Positions 5,809 to 7,527 of a stretch of 7,527 bases of DNA are shown in pieces (the stretch's first letter is position 1; every line of letters begins with the position of its first letter). Source of the stretch: Clostridia bacterium. Lineage in GTDB: Bacteria; Bacillota; Clostridia; Christensenellales; Aristaeellaceae. The translations under genes were made by a program, and so were the position numbers. The stretch spans positions 1 to 7,527 of the forward strand of contig JAEDGL010000117.1 in NCBI GenBank assembly GCA_016297535.1, written 5' to 3'. Under the pieces are notes generated by a model. It saw only the letters and a list, made by a program, of their open reading frames with translations, was not told where the DNA came from and did no database searches.

Positions 5809-5935
5809 CCGGGGCCGTGAAACGGCCCCGGAAACGGGATTCCTAAGGGCGAAGCCCTTAGGCGGGGTGGAGGGCGGAGCCCTGGCTGGGGTGGAGGGGC
5901 GGAGCCCCTCCCGGGTGCAGGGCGGAGCCCTGCAC
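5809..5935 (+). repeat. Array of five GC-rich GNA-triloop hairpins
   Basis: Five perfect inverted repeats follow each other, each with a 3-nt loop. They are 5809-5818/5822-5831 (10 bp, loop GAA), 5842-5850/5854-5862 (9 bp, GAA), 5871-5875/5879-5883 (5 bp, GGA), 5893-5900/5904-5911 (8 bp, GGA) and 5915-5923/5927-5935 (9 bp, GGA). Every loop reads GNA on the plus strand, and hairpins 2-5 share the core GCGNAGC. The last three also share a degenerate 23-28 nt unit of the form GGGGTGGAGGGCGGAGCCCT. The array lies after the operon terminator and before the next promoter, so it is probably little transcribed. It resembles dispersed palindromic intergenic repeats more than a regulatory leader. I see no coding capacity in it. 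Confidence 0.85.
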
Positions 5936-5982
5936 GCCCCCCCTCATTTGTTGAACGGCGGCAACTTTTCCCTTTCCGCCGA

Positions 5983-6011
5983 TTGACGAAAACGCCTTTC
6001 CCTGCTATCAT
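5983..6011 (+). promoter_or_regulatory. Upstream promoter of the 5'-nucleotidase gene
   Basis: TTGACG (5983-5988), a 17-bp spacer and TATCAT (6006-6011), with a TG dinucleotide one base before the -10 (TGCTATCAT), make a strong SigA-type extended -10 promoter. The start would be near 6018, about 65 nt before the ATG. Confidence 0.65.
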
Positions 6012-6014
6012 ATT

Positions 6015-6044
6015 TTGCAGGAACCACCGTTCCAATGTTACAAT
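6015..6044 (+). promoter_or_regulatory. Possible second, downstream promoter of the 5'-nucleotidase gene
   Basis: TTGCAG (6015-6020), an 18-bp spacer and TACAAT (6039-6044), again with a TGn extension (TGTTACAAT), form a second promoter-like sequence 33 bp further on. A short inverted repeat, GGAAC-CACC-GTTCC (6020-6033), lies between its two boxes and just past the start site of the first promoter, where a regulator could act. This is weaker than the first promoter. Confidence 0.4.
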
Positions 6045-6082
6045 GCTTTCCCACAGGACAATCGAAAGGATGGAAGATTCCC

Positions 6083-7527
6083 ATGAAAAAGATTCTTTCC
6101 CTCGTACTGGCCCTGACCATGCTGCTGTGCGCCTTCGCGCCCGCAATGGCCGAGGAAGCAGCCGGTGATCTGGCTGGCAAGCTGATCATCCTGCACACCA
6201 ACGATGTGCACGGCCGCGCCGTTGCCTCCGGCAGCGCGTTCGGCTACGCCCGCGTGGCCGCCCTCAAGAAGGGCCTGGAAGCCCGCGGCGCCGAGGTACT
6301 GCTGATGGATGCCGGCGACTTCTCGCAGGGCACCCCCATCGTAAACCTTGGCTACGGCAAAAACGCGGTTGATTTCATGAATGCCGCCGGCTACGATGTG
6401 GCCACCCTGGGCAACCATGAATTTGACTGGGGCGCCGACAACATGGAGCAGAACATGGCCAATGCCGCGTTTACCGTGCTGTGCGCCAATCTCACCCGCA
6501 CCGCCGACGGCTCGCTGGTGCTTGGCGCCAACAAGGTGTTTGAGGTTGCCGGCATGAAGGTTGGCGTGTTCGGCCTTGCCACCCCCGAAACCATGACCAA
6601 GGCGCACCCCGACAAGGTAAAGGGCATCACCTTTGCCCAGGCCGAGGAGCTCTACGCCGTGGCGCAGGCCCAGGTGGCCGAGCTGGAGGCCGCCGAATGC
6701 GACCTGATCGTGTGCCTGGCCCATCTGGGCGATGCTGACGAAAGCATCACCAACCGTTCCATGGATGTTACCGCCAACGTGACCGGCATCGACCTGCTCA
6801 TCGACGGCCACAGCCACAGCACCATCGACGGCGGCGTTACCGAGGGCGATACCCTGCGCGTGTCCACCGGCGAATACGGCAAGGCCATCGGCTACGTTGT
6901 GGTGGAAAAGATCGTGAAGGACGACACCACCTCCATCTCCCTCACCCCCGGCCTGTACACCATTGCTGAAAACGCCGAGGCCGAGCTTGTGCTGGGCGCC
7001 GGCCTCCCCGCCGACGAGGAAGTGGCCGCGATTGTAAACGGCGTGAACGACGCCGTTGAGGCCGAGCTTTCCGCCACCTTCGCCTCCACCGAGGTACTGC
7101 TGGACGGCAACCGCGCCCCCGGCGTGCGCACGCAGGAAACCAACCTGGGCGACTTTGCCGCCGATGCCATCCTGTGGGCTGCCAAACAGGCGCTGGGCGA
7201 GGACAAGGTTGACGCCGCGCTCACCAACGGCGGCGGCATCCGCGCCTCCATCGAGGTGGGCGACGTAACCATGAAGACCATGAAGACCGTCTTCCCCTTC
7301 GGCAACGAAGTGGCTACCATCACCATTACCGGCGCCGAGCTGCTGGAGGCTCTGGAGGCTGCTACCTGGTCCACCCCGGATGCCATCGGCGCGTTCCCGC
7401 AGGTGGCCGGTATCGAGTTTACCCTGGATACCACCGTGCCCTATGAGAACGGCGAGATGTATCCCAACTCCACCTACTACGCTCCTGCCAAGCCCGGCAG
7501 CCGCGTGACCATCGCCACCGTGGGCGG
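6083..7527 (+). CDS. Secreted bifunctional metallophosphatase / 5'-nucleotidase (C-terminal end cut by window edge)
   Basis: An exported enzyme of the UshA/5'-nucleotidase family that releases phosphate from nucleotides or nucleotide sugars outside the membrane. The frame is open for 481 codons to the right edge. Residues 1-23 are a signal peptide: KK, a hydrophobic core, then APAMA before EEA. The LLC in the core is not a convincing lipobox. The calcineurin-like metallophosphatase domain (about 33-250) shows NDVHG (D41, H43), GD (D79), GNHEFDWG (N111, H112), AHLGD (H214) and GHSHS (H243, H245), which is the full two-metal site. The 5'-nucleotidase C-terminal domain starts near 350 with TNLGDFAADAI, then NGGGIR (382-387) and FPFGN (404-408). 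GAAAGGATGG lies before the ATG, a modest ribosome site. It has its own promoter and is separated from the operon by a terminator. The exact substrate and any cell-wall anchor lie outside what can be seen. Confidence 0.93.
   Translation, partial: MKKILSLVLALTMLLCAFAPAMAEEAAGDLAGKLIILHTNDVHGRAVASGSAFGYARVAALKKGLEARGAEVLLMDAGDFSQGTPIVNLGYGKNAVDFMNAAGYDVATLGNHEFDWGADNMEQNMANAAFTVLCANLTRTADGSLVLGANKVFEVAGMKVGVFGLATPETMTKAHPDKVKGITFAQAEELYAVAQAQVAELEAAECDLIVCLAHLGDADESITNRSMDVTANVTGIDLLIDGHSHSTIDGGVTEGDTLRVSTGEYGKAIGYVVVEKIVKDDTTSISLTPGLYTIAENAEAELVLGAGLPADEEVAAIVNGVNDAVEAELSATFASTEVLLDGNRAPGVRTQETNLGDFAADAILWAAKQALGEDKVDAALTNGGGIRASIEVGDVTMKTMKTVFPFGNEVATITITGAELLEALEAATWSTPDAIGAFPQVAGIEFTLDTTVPYENGEMYPNSTYYAPAKPGSRVTIATVG

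Noticed and set aside
5809..5935. CRISPR array
   Set aside because: The repeated element is a self-complementary hairpin of variable length with no spacers of regular size and no cas genes nearby.
5742..6146. 134-codon minus-strand frame across the hairpin array
   Set aside because: The Gly/Pro/Arg-rich product comes from the palindromes, and the frame runs over the 5'-nucleotidase promoter and start.
7271..7288. Tandem ATGAAGACC duplication inside the 5'-nucleotidase gene
   Set aside because: It encodes MKTMKT, but the spacing to FPFGN is normal for the family, so it is not an insertion.

Overview
The window reads as chromosomal DNA from a fairly GC-rich member of the Bacillota, most likely a gut-type clostridium. 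The evidence is the gene set (FCD-type GntR regulator, M3B oligoendopeptidase F, class II CCA-adding enzyme, secreted 5'-nucleotidase), purine-rich Shine-Dalgarno sites, SigA-like promoters, and a decayed piece of the sporulation peptidase SpoIVB. The right 6.5 kb has strong G/C preference at third codon positions. The first 1 kb is visibly more A/T-rich and lies on the other strand. I would not name a genus.

Left part (1-1000, minus strand). An uncharacterised two-helix membrane protein (1-624, truncated at its C-terminal end by the window edge) lies downstream of a short remnant of spoIVB (719-958). The remnant keeps the serine-protease GMSGSPI block and the native C-terminus. It is interrupted by an in-frame TGA and has lost everything upstream. 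A hairpin terminator (681-712) and an extended -10 box (663-671) separate the two. Around 960-1070 the composition, strand and coding character change, and two small palindromes lie there.

Middle part (1256-5786, plus strand). This is a compact four-gene operon: a consensus-like promoter (TTGACA, 17 bp, TAAAAT), the FCD/GntR regulator, pepF, cca, and a divergent PlsC-like acyltransferase. The last two junctions are 4-bp ATGA overlaps, so translation is probably coupled. A strong intrinsic terminator closes the unit. TGTAT/ATACA half-sites flank the promoter and could be the regulator's own operator. The products span peptide turnover, tRNA 3'-end maturation and possibly lipid acylation. I see no shared pathway beyond housekeeping and peptide or lipid metabolism.

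Right part (5787-7527, plus strand). Between the operon terminator and the next promoter lies a run of five GC-rich hairpins (5809-5935). All have a 3-nt GNA loop on the plus strand, and four carry a GCGNAGC core. Two closely spaced promoter-like sequences then lead into a secreted bifunctional metallophosphatase/5'-nucleotidase, cut by the right edge after about 481 codons.

I did not find a clear new multi-gene system. The items most worth following up are the GNA-loop hairpin array, the broken spoIVB remnant at a compositional junction, and the acyltransferase-like protein with altered catalytic motifs.
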